A stretch of 64,000 bases of DNA from Vigna angularis (taxonomy: Eukaryota > Streptophyta > Magnoliopsida > Fabales > Fabaceae), in contig NC_068971.1 of the NCBI RefSeq assembly GCF_016808095.1, positions 50,547,631 through 50,611,630 on the forward strand. The letters run 5' to 3'. The first letter of the stretch is position 1, and the number at the start of each line of letters is the position of its first letter. Positions 1 through 13,654 of the stretch are shown here, one piece after another. Position numbers and translations under genes: made by a program. The notes under the pieces are model-generated. The model worked only from the letters and a program-made list of their open reading frames with translations, made no database searches and was not told the DNA's origin.

Positions 1-3000
1 GTAAGAATTTAAAAATTTCATAGACATTTCTCTTAGATAAATAATTTAAAAAAATAGTGAAAATTTTAAAAATTTCATACACCTTTTACCTAAATTATAA
101 GATAATCAAAGTAAAAAAATATATATAATTTCAGTTCTAATACAACTAATACTTATAATTTGCAAAATTTTCAAAAAATGATAGATTACATTTTGATGTA
201 TTTAGTTTTCCTCAAAACCAAAATATATCACATGGATTAAAATTTGCATGTTAAGTTTCTTGTTAAAGATGTCTGAGATGGACAAACAGATGATTTTTTT
301 CTGTAAAAGTTGAAAACATGTGAAAAAATTAAATTATTCCATGGAGTAAAAGAGAAAATGAAATGGTGACACAAAAGATCACTACAAGAAAAGATAAAGA
401 AAATCAAATAGATATTTAGTGACAGCAACACATAGCAGTAATGGGCCTAGCTAAATTTGCATGCATGTGCCTACATAATGGATGAATATGGTATACGGAC
501 ATTATACGTGGATTATTATTATTCGTCAAATATATAAGAAGTACCATCAAAATTATTTAAATAAAGATTGAAAATAAAACTAGGGTACACGTGCGAGGAC
601 TGACACGTACTACAAGCATTCATGAGAAAAAGGAAACCAGAAGCGGACACGTGAGGGTGTTTGCTGACCAGGGATCATCTTTGTTTTGACTATGTGACAT
701 CATCATTGTCTCATGCTATCTTAAATTTTTGTAAATTTTTTATTTGATGACTTCGTTAAAATGAGGTAAGTTCCAGCTCTTTTAATTATATAATTTTTAC
801 ATTTTTTTCTAAATTTTAACACTAAATTCTAATTGTTGCGTTTCTTTTAACTAAACTTTTAATTGTAATGTTATTAAATTCGTTATTTTATAAATAAATT
901 TTACTATCTAAATATTAAACGTATACACATTTTAATGTCAATTTAATAATAATGATAGTTGTGATGGTATGATCTATCACTTCATTAGAAACATTTCATG
1001 TTATACTATTTAGAAATAATGATGTAACACTCACATAATAACTTATATGATAATATCTAAGACATTTAGCTAAAATAAACCGTTTTAGTAACAAATATTT
1101 AAATGAATGATATATATAATGATAATAAACAAAATAAGTTAGATTTTATTTTCTAAAATAAATCAAAACACTAAAATAAGTACAAACTTTTCATTAATTT
1201 TTCCTTATTCTTTTATTATTTGTCTTTTAATTTAAATAACTACATTTTCTACTGTCTTTCTTTTCCTTTATTTTATTTTTTACTCCCTCTGTAATCTAAA
1301 AAAAGACAAAGGGTAACAGAGGAATAAAAGAATTTGGCTCTGAAATCAAAAAGAGAAAAAGGAATATTTGAGAAGAAAGCAAAGTCTGCAATAGTTAATA
1401 AGAGAGCAATATAGTCTTCTTACTTCTATTTGTACCCTTCTTTCACAAAGTTCACTCTACTTATTTCCAGTCCAAAAGTCAAAGCTTATATAATTTTACT
1501 GCATACATCACCAACAATTACTATTCTCACCCATAACTTGAAACTTTTAAATTTACATTTACCCACGTGCATCAATACATGCCTTAAATAAATAACTAAT
1601 TAAATTAAAGCTTAGATATAGAATAAGTTTTAATTATCATTTTTTATATTTATTTCTCACACTTTTATTAAACCACAAAAACACGTCCTTAGATAAACTC
1701 GTTAAAATACCCTTAACAATTAAATTTACTAACTTGGTGAATTAGACTATTAGTAAAATAAGTATTATGTAATTTTCGTATATCTCTTTTGTTTTCATAC
1801 TAATTGTATTCTCTCCATATATATAAGCATAGAGGAAGAGAAAAAAAAATTATAAAAAGAACATGTTCAACATGCTAGCAAAAAGTTAACTTTAAGTTTC
1901 ATTACCATTCCATTTCATTGAAATTGTTTTAATTATTATGTCATGTCAAGTATTAGTTTTACAAATTTTGTTGAAATATGTAAAGTATTACTGATTTGTT
2001 CGCCTTAAGTATAATGTAAATAACCGATACAAATATATAAATATTAGTAGATAAAAATAAATTTATTATCCGCATAAATATAAAAACTGATACAGATATT
2101 ATAATACCTTATTGATACTTTGCGAATTGTGATTTTATTTCACATGTTTAAACTAAGAAACTAATTAAGAAAGTGAGATTTCATCCAAATCCCGCAAATT
2201 TGGATCTTAATCTGTCTCTAAACCACTAACATACCTACTACTACATTCCACCATGCAATTTAATAATCTTTTTTCATAAAATCACAATATGTGCTCTTAT
2301 TAAAGGGTGTAGGGTATCACCTTATTTTTCTTCTTATAAAATCAATAAAGTTTTAAGAAAAATAAAAAATAAAAATCATATTTTGAAATATAAATTAATC
2401 CATACGATGAAGCATATAGTTGTAAGAAGTGAGTTGAAAATCAGGTAGACGTGTCCTTTTGGTTGTTCCGGTGGAATACTTTATAGATCGAAGATTATTA
2501 TTATGATTAATTAATTAGTAGGATAAACAAGAGTATAATGATGTGCATTATGGCAATGATACGAGGTGATGTGTTGAACCACATGTTCCCTATATAACAA
2601 AAGAAAACAAATGCATGGACCCTTCTAAAGGGACACCAACCCATTTGCTCCTTCGAAAAAACCATTATCCCCAATAAACTTTTTCTTTTTTACTTTTTAA
2701 ATATTTTGAGAACATGTTAAACTGTCTTTTACAAAAAAACGTAAATGAAATAAATAGTGCAAGTAATAAGTCTAAATATTGTTTCTTACATAAACTCATG
2801 TTATTCATAAAAATTATATTTATTTTATTAATTAAGGTTAAGAAAACTTTGAAATAATAAAAAATATTGATTTTTAAGTTATAAAATAATTTTAAAATTG
2901 TAAAAAAGTAATTAAATCGAGTTAATTAAATATATAGTAAATATTTTGCCAAAAATAAGTTTCATGATCCGATTTTATCTAAAAATATCAAAAGATATTA

Positions 3001-4329
3001 TTTTAATTCTTACTTAAGGATTCAATATCTAACAACTCCTAATGTCGTCAGAATTTTTATTATAGTTTATATTAAGTTTAACATTATAATACTATGAATG
3101 ATTGGTTGTTTCACATTTACAGTTAACACGTGAAATTTATTAAATGTCGTATCCGATCAAATTTTTAAATTATTTTTCAATTAATAAACATATCAAATAT
3201 ACAGACAATAATCATACATTTAAAAATAAAATTAAGACCCAAAAGGAGTGGAAAATAAATACATGAAATAATAGAAATTAAAAATTAAGATACATTACAT
3301 CTAATCTTTTAAATAAGTGAGTCGGTACTCAAATACATTTTCAACATTAAAAAAGAATAATGAATATTGCCTCTAACCTCCAGAAAGAATTTATGTTCTA
3401 TCTCTCTTAAAATTAGTTTCATATGTTTTAAAGATGTGTTTTCCTAAATTTGTTGAGTCTTGTATTTATTAAATCTAGACAAGTTTATTACATAATATTT
3501 TTATAAATAAGAACTAACTATTTCTATTTTTTAATTTATTAAATAAAAACATTATTTATCTAAATAATAATAATAATACCAATAAAAAATAAAAATAAAC
3601 AAAATAAAAAAAAGATTAATTTCTTAAATTAACAAAATTTATTCCATCAATTTTTTTACATTAAATCAAATTTTCTATTTTCAAATATGATTTTTTTTTC
3701 ATAATTTGATAGTTTATAGAAACCTTTCAATCAAACATGAAAAGATAATCAACCTAAAACTAATCAGGTGGTTTAATCAGCCAAATAAAGACATTTGATC
3801 GATAGGATAAGTAGGATAAGTTGGACTATGCAATGTAATTAATAAGTCTAAATGTAATTTAGCAAAAAAAACTTCAAATGAACTAAATAATAATAATAAA
3901 ATATATTTAGATTATAATTAAGTCAATGTTAAGTCAGAACTCATTATAATAATTAGTATAAATAGAAGGTCTAATAAAGTAATTGAGTTCTATCATTATT
4001 GTATTAAATATAACATGTTTTAAGTAACTATTAACTTAAATATCTGAATATTTTTTACAAATAACATGAACAATTTAGACAATCAATTACCTTTTATATC
4101 AGATAAGTTAAAGGATAAAATAAATTGAAAATCGAAGCATAAGAACATCTAGGAAGTAAAAGCGTCCGACTTTAATGTAAAAACGTCATACATGCCATCT
4201 TCAAGTGTTTTTCCTCCTTTTCTGTTTAACTGTTATATTTTGATTACTATAGTTATAATATTTTTTTTGAAAATTCATCGATTGATATTTTAAAATATTT
4301 TTTAACGATCAAGTTTCTAATTAAGTTTA

Positions 4330-4870
4330 AAATTTAAATGGTTATAAAATACGTATCTGTTTTGGCAGGATTTAGAATCCTAATCCAAAACACTCAAAGT
4401 TGTCTGCTTCGACGTTCGGTTGTGCTGTCTTCTCTCTTCTCCTTATCCAAGCCGCGTGGGAGGGTGCCTGCAAAAGACACTCCGACGCTCAAGTCAGTGA
4501 CTTTGCGTAATAATCTTATAATCAAGATTAGTTATCAGAGCTCTAAGTTTGAGTTCAAGTTCAAGTTAAGTTACCTGTACCCTTTTCCAGACAAATATTT
4601 ATAAATTATAATGAGTTTACCGTTAGGTTTGACTCATTAACCACCAATGAATGATAATATTAATTGTCAATAAATGACAATTATTTTGATTAACTCCCCG
4701 ACAGTTATTACTATTAATTACCTTAACGGCTGATTTAACCGATCGATTCACTGACCTGAGAGGTATCATCGGTCGGGCTGATTTTACCGATCGGTTCATT
4801 GACCTGAGAGGTATTATCGGTCGGAATGATTCTTCTGCACTTTTACCGTTCGGTCGGCTATGAGCCCATA
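4330..4870. repeat. Repeat-derived island with a 48-bp tandem duplication
   Basis: This stretch is much richer in G and C than its surroundings. It includes two head-to-tail copies of a 48-bp unit (4729-4776 and 4777-4824) that differ at only a few positions. Each unit carries ACCGATCG near its start and ATCGGTCGG at its end, so it can fold back on itself. GTTCGG-type motifs occur at about 4413 and 4847 and resemble those in the 59.2-60.05 kb array. An 88-codon open frame at 4338-4604 resembles nothing I know. The likely origin is a transposable-element remnant, but I could not find LTR ends or target-site duplications. Confidence 0.5.
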
Positions 4871-7379
4871 GTAATAATATCTAAATATAAAGAAAATTTC
4901 GTTGCATATTATCTCTACAAAAGTGATGTTTAAAGTTTTGTATTTGATTAACAAAATCTCAATTGCAATACTTGATTAAGAATTACAGTATACAAATTAT
5001 AGTAAATTGGAACTCAACAAGAAACGCGATAACCACAAAATAAGAAAAATGACAGGAAAAATTAACACATTTTTTTAGACTACTTTAATTTTTTAGATTT
5101 ATATTTACCGTCAATAACTATAATCTAACGTTGTTTTACTATTTTGAATATAAGTTTATAAATATGAATGACAAATACAATAATTCAATGTATACAATAT
5201 TTCTTACACTGTTAAAATAATGTTCGTTAAAAAAAACAATTGGATATGTTACTTTTGACTTTTTTATGTTTGTTGAAGTTCAGACGTTATATCAAGAAAC
5301 AAATTTACGTATGTGGTATTGTTATCTCTATATATAAACTAATCGATAAAAAAACGTAAATTAACATTTTCGCCATTTATAACATTCGTGCAACAAACGT
5401 AAATTGTAATTATTTTTTAAAGTTCAAATATGTTTTGGTTTAATTGTAATATTTTTTAAAGGTTAAATATATTTTGTCATTTAGTTTTTTATTCAAAAAT
5501 GAAATTTAGAGGTTTAAGAGTATAAAAAATTTGATAAACATAATAAAAAATCGAAAGAGGTTCACTCATCACAATTATCAAAAGAATCATACCTAAATAT
5601 GAATAATAAACCAATTTAATTAATCAACTAAAATGATTATATAAATTAATTTAAAATGTCATTTATTCAATTACATATTTAATTATTAGATTAAGTTTTA
5701 ATCAATTTCTAATTTAATTTTTAAATTCAAACACGATTTTCAATCCAAAAAAAAAAATCAAAACTAGAGAAAAAAATAAACTTTGAGCAATATAAAACTC
5801 AATTCAGCTTATATGATTTTGATTAAAAAAATTAAGATAAAAGAGTAAAAAAATATCAATAAATAAAAAATAAAACTATAAAATTTACTAAATGATTTAT
5901 GTTTATCAATTTAAAGAACATTTATGTCATACTCTGAAACTTAAAGTAAACATATTTGTAAAAATAGCATTAAATAATAAATAAATTTAGAGACAAAATA
6001 TAAGTAGTCATTTATTAAGTTAGACAGTATTTAAATTCTATTTCACATTTTAATTATACTTTTTTCATTAATAATAAATATTATTTTAGGTAATAATACT
6101 TTTTAGTTTATTAAAGGGTGTCTGAATTTATAAACTGACCTCTCTAAATAGCTTAATGAACCAAATAACAAAAAGTCAAGCTAATATAAACAAAGGCTCC
6201 ATCTGCGAATTTTAGCATATCTACAATCATTTTTAAAAAATCATATAAAATAGTATAGAACTCTAAATCCAGTTAACCATATTTTCAATTTTAAAATCAT
6301 GAAAATATATAAAATCCAATATAATTATAATAAGCTAAAAGTAACATTTATAACAAAAAAAATTATAGCCAAAGCAGTGAACAAATAACAAATAAGTTCA
6401 AAATGTAAAATTAAAACAAACAATTAAATTAAATTTTAATATTAAAAAAATGGTTGAAAACTGAAAATAAAATATAAAAATACATTAACAGTATAATAGA
6501 ATTATAAATATATGTTATCAACTATGCTGAAAAAAAGTTGTGTGTACATTAATTTAATTAAGTATATTTATTTTTAATCAGTTGTTTTAGTTTTTTATTA
6601 AATATACAAATTTAATAAAATATAATTCAATTAACTATTTATGATTATAATTAATTACATGCTAAACATGCAATTCAATAAAAATTTATATAATTAATCG
6701 TTGCTCAAAATAATTAACTATAACATGGTACATTTAATTATATGTGAAAACTCATTTTAATAAATATTTTTAAAAATATTTAAGGTTTCTCAAATACCTG
6801 AATAAAATATACTTGCATAAATAAAAAATAAACTTAAAGTTGACTCATGATTTACACTCGTTCACACTTGAAAACAACCTAACCTAATTCATTTATTTGT
6901 GAATTCAATAAATCTGAGTTTAGTCCTATCGTTGATGGAATAAATGGATTGACTCACTTAATTAAAAGAAATTACACATTTTTTTTCTTTAATCTAACAT
7001 TTTTTTAATATATAACCAAATTCAAACTTATTTTAAAAATTTGTTTTGAAGTGTCATAAACATGAGTCTTTCTTTCCTATTTTATTTTTAAAGTTTGTTT
7101 GTATTTTGAGTTAGACAATTAAATCAAAAGTAATGCGAGATTTTTTTTATGTTTAGATTGATAAATTAACTTAGCTTATCACTTATTCAACTCATGTAAA
7201 CTTGGTTTCCAGTAAATCTAATCCATTTTTAGTCTATACTAAATTTTTTAATATTTTATCCTACTCAAATCCATGATGGATTTTAACCTATTTTGATAGT
7301 GCTATTAATTATAATCACAATAATTAATTATATTAATTTAATTTTTATTTTATAATTTAATTGTATTCATGTTTAGAAA

Positions 7380-7380
<1 letters not shown>

Positions 7381-7457
<77 letters not shown>
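7381..7457. repeat. (TTA)n microsatellite
   Basis: About 25 perfect TTA units in a row, roughly 0.8 kb upstream of the P450 start codon. Likely length-polymorphic. Confidence 0.95.
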
Positions 7458-8103
7458 GATGAAGATGTTTGACTAATTGTTTAATTCTACAAATATTAAA
7501 AGTACGTTCTTTTTTCATGCGTATTTATTACTTTTAATATTACCATTTAAGTATAATTAAATAAATATGAATTATGAATTTAATCCCATTTAAGACTTGT
7601 GTACTTCGAGTGAGAGATATTTCTACAGCAACCATAGGAACTATACAAGTACACAGGCAATATGGATATTCAACTTAACACATTGGTACAACTAGTCAAT
7701 ACACGCTGCTATTTTCACCTCATCCACTCTTCAATGGCTTCTTCTTTTTTGACAATGAAAAAGTGAAAAACAAAGGTAAAAAGAAAAAAAGCTTTTTAAT
7801 TCTTTACCGAGTCTTATCCTATAATGAATCCCACATTAATTTCATACAATACCCTCTGATTCGAAAAAAACAAATGAATGCTGTGAATGAATTCAACAAT
7901 TAATTAATTATAATAAATGCTTTTAATTACAAATTATAACATAAAATAAAACGAGTGTAAAAATTGAAAAGAAAAAAAAAAGGTGATGTGAGATAATTTG
8001 TTTGGCCAGAACAGATCCTTTTCTTCTTCATCTTCTAGACTCTGAGCACTGGGCACTCACACACAGAGGTACCCCCACCCCCTCGTGGGCTCCTCCGCTC
8101 TTC

Positions 8104-8111
8104 TATTAATA
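8104..8111 (+). promoter_or_regulatory. Possible TATA box of CPD
   Basis: TATTAATA lies directly upstream of a CT tract and 123 bases before the start codon at 8234. That spacing would place the transcription start inside the CT tract. This is inference from position only; no transcript evidence is available. Confidence 0.3.
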
Positions 8112-8112
8112 C

Positions 8113-8160
<48 letters not shown>
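8113..8160 (+). repeat. (CT)n microsatellite in the core promoter or 5' UTR of CPD
   Basis: Nearly uninterrupted CT repeat, about 48 bases, between a TATA-like box and the start codon. Pyrimidine tracts of this kind are common around plant transcription starts and can affect expression. Length variation is likely. Confidence 0.9.
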
Positions 8161-8164
<4 letters not shown>

Positions 8165-8233
8165 ATTCAAAACGCTTTGGTTGGGTTTATATCCACAACA
8201 CTTCTTCTTTTCTCTACTTCTTCTGTTGCAGCA

Positions 8234-11200
8234 ATGGTTTCTCTGCCAACACTCCTCCTATTGTTCGCCGCCTCCGCCGCGATCTTCCTCCATCGCGCGT
8301 TGAGCCGGCGGAAGCTTCGGCTGCCGCCTGGGAGCTATGGCCTGCCGTTCATCGGCGAGACGCTGCAGCTGATATCTGCGTACAAGAGTGCCAATCCGGA
8401 GCCGTTCATGGACGAGCGCGTGAGGCGCTACGGGTCGATCTTCATGACACACGTATTCGGCGAGGCGACGGTGTTCTCGGCGGACCCGGAGCTGAACCGG
8501 TTCATTCTACAGAACGAAGGGAAGCTGTTGGATTGCAGTTACCCCGGTTCCATATCGAACCTGCTCGGAAAACACTCTCTTCTCTTGATGAAAGGCGCTC
8601 TGCACAAGAGAATGCACTCGCTCACCATGAGCTTCGCCAACTCCTCCATCCTCAAGGATCACCTTCTCCACGACATCGACCGCCTCATCGGCCTCAACCT
8701 CGATACCTGGTCCGATCGTGTTACTCTCATGGACCAGGCAAAAAAGGTTAAATACTTATAACAGAACATGAAAATATAAAATGATTTAAGTTTTTTACAT
8801 AAACCAACATGTATATTTTATGTTTTGTACAAGTTTTTTTGTCACTTAAGTTATGTATTTGTTTGCACCTTTTTAAGTTGTTGACGTTGTTCGTCACTTA
8901 AGCTGTGTTAGTGTTTTGTGGTTTCCTTGTGAGAATGGAAGCTTTATTTCGATTTTTGAATTAAATTTTTTCATATATGAATTACCGAGGTTTTAAATTT
9001 CTGTCGTGGTCACGGTTATGTTGCGTTTAGTCTACAGTATGGATTTGTCCAAGGTTTTAAATATGGTTGTGGTCGCGGTTTCTTTGTATTTATTGGTTTT
9101 GCAGAAAAGATATGATCACAACAGTAGCAGTAGTCGCGGATATTTCAAGAATATTATGTTTGTGTAACGTTTTTTTCATGACTTTGTGGATTACGAACTT
9201 GAAATTTTGAATTCTGATTAGAAAAGGTGTTATTAATAGTGTTTTAACTTTCCCAAATCATTACCAGGGAATAACATATACATGTGTGTTGCTGAGTCAA
9301 CACAGCGATGGCTCGGGCGAGTTTGGCTGGTTGACTCACCACATAATGTACCTTATGGGGACTGTGAGTGAGATAAAAGTGGTGGACCAGATCCTCCTTA
9401 TTGCACCTCAATTCCTCTGATTTTATTATCTAAATCTAGTTTTGTTTGTTTACTTGTTTTAGTTGAAAGCTAATTTGCAACTTTCGTGTATGTGTCTAAC
9501 CAGCACTGGAAAGTTTTAAAGCTTTCTCTCTCGTGTCTCTGATTGAGTATTTTTCTTTTTCTTCTTCTTTTTGTTTTGTTTTATTTAATTTTGGTTTAAT
9601 TGGAGAAAGTTGGTTCTAATTAAAAAAGTAATATGGGTGTGTTAGCATGTGACAGTGATGTGCGTGATGGAAATGGGTGTGGTGACTCAGATTCCATGGT
9701 TGGGTACAATGTGTCCAATTTTCTTGCACATGAGCCTTTGTATCAGACGTTAATTTAAACGAAAAAGGTTTCCTTGGGCTACAAAGGATAATAATCACAC
9801 TCTGCATATTAAACGTTGGGTCATCATCATGTAGGGTGAGCATGCACATGTATGGAGATGTTTGTATGAATGATAGAAGACATGTGGAAAGGGAAGGGGT
9901 TGTTGCCTTTTAGTAATTCCTTTTCAACTACTCGTGTTTTTTAATTCCCCAAATTGGTAACAATGTTTGTGCAAATGATGATTATGGATAATTGTTTTGA
10001 CAAGGCTACTTTTCCAGATAACGTTTGAGCTAACAGTGAAGCAATTGATGAGCTTTGACCCTGATCAATGGACTGAAAGTTTAAGGAAAGAGTATGTTCT
10101 TGTCATTGAAGGCTTCTTCACTCTCCCTTTACCTCTCTTCTCCACCACATACCGGAGAGCCATCAAGGTTTCCTTATCCTTTTCAAAACGTTTCATGGGT
10201 TAATCACAATGTTAAATCTTTTTAGTATGTGATTAGTGAATATGAATTGAGTTTGCAGGCAAGAACAAAGGTGGCAGAGGCACTGACGTTGGTAGTGAGG
10301 CAGAGGCGAGAAGAGTATAACGAAGGGAAAGGGAAAAAGAGTGACATGCTAGGGGCACTGTTGGCCTCCGGTGACCACTTTTCTGACGAGCAAATAGTGG
10401 ATTTCCTTTTGGCTTTGCTCGTCGCCGGTTACGAGACCACCTCTACCATAATGACTCTTGCAGTCAAGTTCCTCACTGAGACTCCTCTGGCTTTGGCACA
10501 GCTCAAGGTACGTGACAAACCTAAGCACTCACCATACTACTATTACCTTATTTATATGATCATCAGAATATTCGTTACTGTCTTTATATGTTTTGTTTAC
10601 GTAAAACATGATTCCACAAATATCTTAATTTTTAAGCAATTTTGTTTTTATTATAATTCTGGAATTTTGATGAGATGATTTGATTTGATTTGGGTTTTCT
10701 TGACCGAATGGTTGTGGCTGCAAGCAACCCCACCACCCTGTCTATGTCCATGACCACCGCCACTCCACCGTGTGTGGTGTGCTTCCGTTGGAACCTCGTT
10801 TTCGTTATCTGATCCTTTATACTCTGTCTCCACCTCCACCGGGATTGACTTTTCCTTCTAATAAACGCCCATTCTAAACATTAATTATGGAAAGGTATTT
10901 TGCTTAAAAATTAAAATGGCTGAGACAAGGTTACTACCTCCTCAAGATTATTCTACGCCTACATAAATATACTACTGCTATTTTTATTTTTTGGAATAAT
11001 TCTATCTTTTCATGAATAAAAGAAATAACTGATTTGAGAACGTATTAAGAAGGAAAATACATGCTTTATTGGAAGACTCAATTATTTTGAAAAGTTATTT
11101 TATTTCTAAAATTGCAGTTATTTTAGAATAATTTTAGAATAGAAGTAGTAACTGAGAGTTTTTTTCTTTTATATTCAAATGATCGTATGTTATTACTCTC

Positions 11201-13654
11201 TATTGTTAAATATCATGGTTTTATTTTTATTACTCTTGCATTCCATCGGTCATAATTATGGGAAGGAATTATTTTTTATCTGTTGAATTTTTAAATATAT
11301 ATTATTATACTATTATGTGTCTTCTAATTTTAAATATTTTAAATGTACATTTATGGTATTAGATGGAAAGAGGAAAGATAAATTAAGAAATGGTATATAA
11401 ACCTTTTATTCTACAAACTAATCTTACAAATATAAAAGATGCAAAATAAAGAAGTAAATTCTTTATCGTGATTTCTGACTATATTATGACAATCATTAGG
11501 AAAACCAAATTTTGTGAAGTTGTTTATAAAAGAAATGGTCAGTTCTATAATCCAAATTTGGAAAAGTATGTCTATGAAGTTGTAATTAATGTAGGATTTC
11601 TTTTTTGTTTTCCCTAGGACACTGGCAGACACAGGAAAAGGATTATATGTCTGGTTTTTGTTGTTTTGTGCACGTAAAACATAAATACTGAATTGAAACC
11701 CTGTAGTTAAAGCCTGGGTCTTTCAAATTTTCACCATAGACAGAAAAGAGATGGTGAATATGGGGAGGTTTTGGTGGTGAGATTGAGATGGTGATCTATC
11801 CAAGGTCATTTCACCATTGACTCCATATTTTCATTTCACCATCAATGATTCTTACTCACCGCCCGTGTCCAAGTCCTTTGTCATTTTGTGTCATGATCCA
11901 TATCACACTATACTTGACATCGCAACAAAATCCCAACACAAGTGCTTTCAAATAATTGGATCTTCTAAATATATTACAAACACTTTGATTTTTATATACG
12001 TGGAGAGATAATCTTTTATTAGAAAAGAAAAATCTTTATAGCCAGGATTTGGTTCAACAGGGGAAATAAATGATGGTGTGAAAACGTAGTAGAAAAGTAG
12101 ACAAGAAAAAAAAGTCACAGGAGACAATGGTGGAACCAAGAGGCAAAATTATTACATTCAAACCTCACGCTTGGTATTGGTCTTTTTGACCTGATCACGG
12201 CCGTGTGTGGTGCGGAAAGACGGAAAGGCCCTTGCCACCGTGCGTCTGCTTCTGCTTCTGAATCATCTGCTGCACTCTGCAGAAAGTACTTTTTGTGTTT
12301 GCAGAACTTGTTTTGCCGTGGACTTATCTCCTTGGACCTCTCGGTCCCATGCTCATGTCTGGGAATTCGTGTGGCTCTAATTTCAACGCCTATTTATGAT
12401 CACACGTTCGTAGTTAAGTGAAAGGTGACAGTGTCATCTTAGTCTCAAACCCCACGTGGAGGATGACTATAACCTTGACTCCTTCAACTATTTGCAATAG
12501 CAGTAAATTCATTTGGATTTAATCTGGTATCAGCATGTTAATCAGGATAACTTTTTCCTTAATCTCACATTAGTCTGTGTTCATACTGTTGATCCATCTA
12601 TAAACAACATATAACCGAGATTTTTAATGTGGCCGTTAATTAATAACACACAATTAACAATAAAACCGTCTCTGTCTTTGACACTGGACTGTTTTTTTAG
12701 ACTTTGATTGTGTTATTTACAGGAAGAGCATGACCAAATCAGAGCAAGGAGTGACCCCGGGGCTCCACTGGAATGGACAGATTACAAGTCAATGGTTTTT
12801 ACCCAACATGTAAGTATACAGTATATACATATTACCTCAATGCTGAATGTAAAATGAAATTAACAGTATAAGGATGTCGAACAACAGCTACTATTGATTT
12901 TGTCGGTGTTTTAAATCATGTCCTTTCCTTGTTTTTTAATCATTTGTGCAATACAGGTTGTGAATGAGACCTTGAGGGTGGCAAACATAATTGGTGGGAT
13001 ATTTAGAAGAGCAACTACAGACATCAACATAAAAGGTATAACCCACAACAAAAAGGTTGTCGAATTTAGCCTATGAGAAAATGCACATTGCAATTTACCT
13101 ACTGCAACAAAATTTGAATGCCGTACTTGTAATAGGTTATACTATTCCTAAGGGATGGAAGGTCTTTGCATCATTTCGTGCTGTACATCTGAATCCTGAA
13201 TATTACAAAGATGCACGAACCTTCAACCCCTGGAGATGGCAGGTACTTCAGTCGTTATCACTAATCTGAGTTCGGTCTCAAATAAATTTTTGTTCTTGTC
13301 ACTTACCAGTGATCAAAATTTATCAGAGTAACTCATCGGAAGCAGCAAACCCTGCAAATGTTTATACACCTTTTGGTGGAGGGCCACGGTTGTGCCCTGG
13401 TTATGAGCTAGCCAGAGTTGTACTTTCTGTCTTCCTTCACCGCTTTGTCACCCGCTTCAGGTACGAACATTATGCATGTTAATTATGCTGCACGTGTTAA
13501 GAATTTAATTTTTTTATCTATTTCTAATTTCGTGCTTTGAATTCATGGCAGTTGGGTTCCTGCCGAGGAAGATAAGTTGGTGTTTTTCCCAACAACTAGG
13601 ACGCAGAAGAGGTACCCTATTATTGTCAAGCGTAGAAGTGCAAACCATGTATAG
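8234..13654 (+). CDS. CPD: Cytochrome P450 CYP90A1 (CPD), brassinosteroid biosynthesis
   Basis: An ER-bound P450 of brassinosteroid synthesis. The family was first assigned to C-23 hydroxylation and later to C-3 oxidation. Exons: 8234-8746, 10018-10167, 10259-10507, 12723-12809, 12957-13035, 13136-13242, 13327-13460, 13552-13654. They join in frame to 473 aa, close to the 472 aa of Arabidopsis CPD, and colinear similarity runs end to end. A hydrophobic anchor (about residues 3-20) is followed by a basic stretch and the hinge LPPGSYGLP (30-38). The oxygen-binding helix has AGYETT (277-282), the K-helix has ETLR (337-340), FNPWRWQ is at 389-395, and the heme loop [10 protein letters not shown] holds Cys418. 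The frame stays open upstream to 8177 but without an ATG, so 8234 is the start. Intron 3 (2.2 kb) is the longest. Residue 333, just before the last part of the K-helix exon, is His where Arabidopsis has Cys. Confidence 0.96.
8985..9090. repeat. Duplicated MITE-like motif in CPD intron 1
   Basis: The pattern GAGGTTTTAAAT then GTCGTGGTCACGGTT (about 8988-9018) recurs as AAGGTTTTAAAT then GTTGTGGTCGCGGTT (about 9050-9082), with a period near 61 bases. Similar 'aaggttttaaat...cgcggtt' sequences are, as I recall, common at the ends of small legume transposons. No full element with inverted ends was delimited. Confidence 0.3.

Larger units (their letters stand above)
1..8100. other. AT-rich intergenic DNA, no gene seen
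   Basis: About 8 kb of AT-rich sequence with only short chance reading frames. No splice-linked series of frames resembling a protein was found. It contains a less AT-rich repeat-derived island (4330-4870) and a TTA microsatellite (7381-7457), listed separately. The last few hundred bases should hold the promoter of the P450 gene that follows. I looked for the brassinosteroid-response element CGTG(T/C)G between about 7500 and the start codon and did not see a clear copy. Confidence 0.6.

Noticed and set aside
4338..4604. 88-codon open frame in the 4.3-kb island
   Set aside because: No recognisable protein, and the sequence looks repeat-derived.
8177..8233. In-frame extension of CPD upstream of the chosen start
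   Set aside because: It begins with TTG, not ATG. The family N-terminus matches the ATG at 8234.
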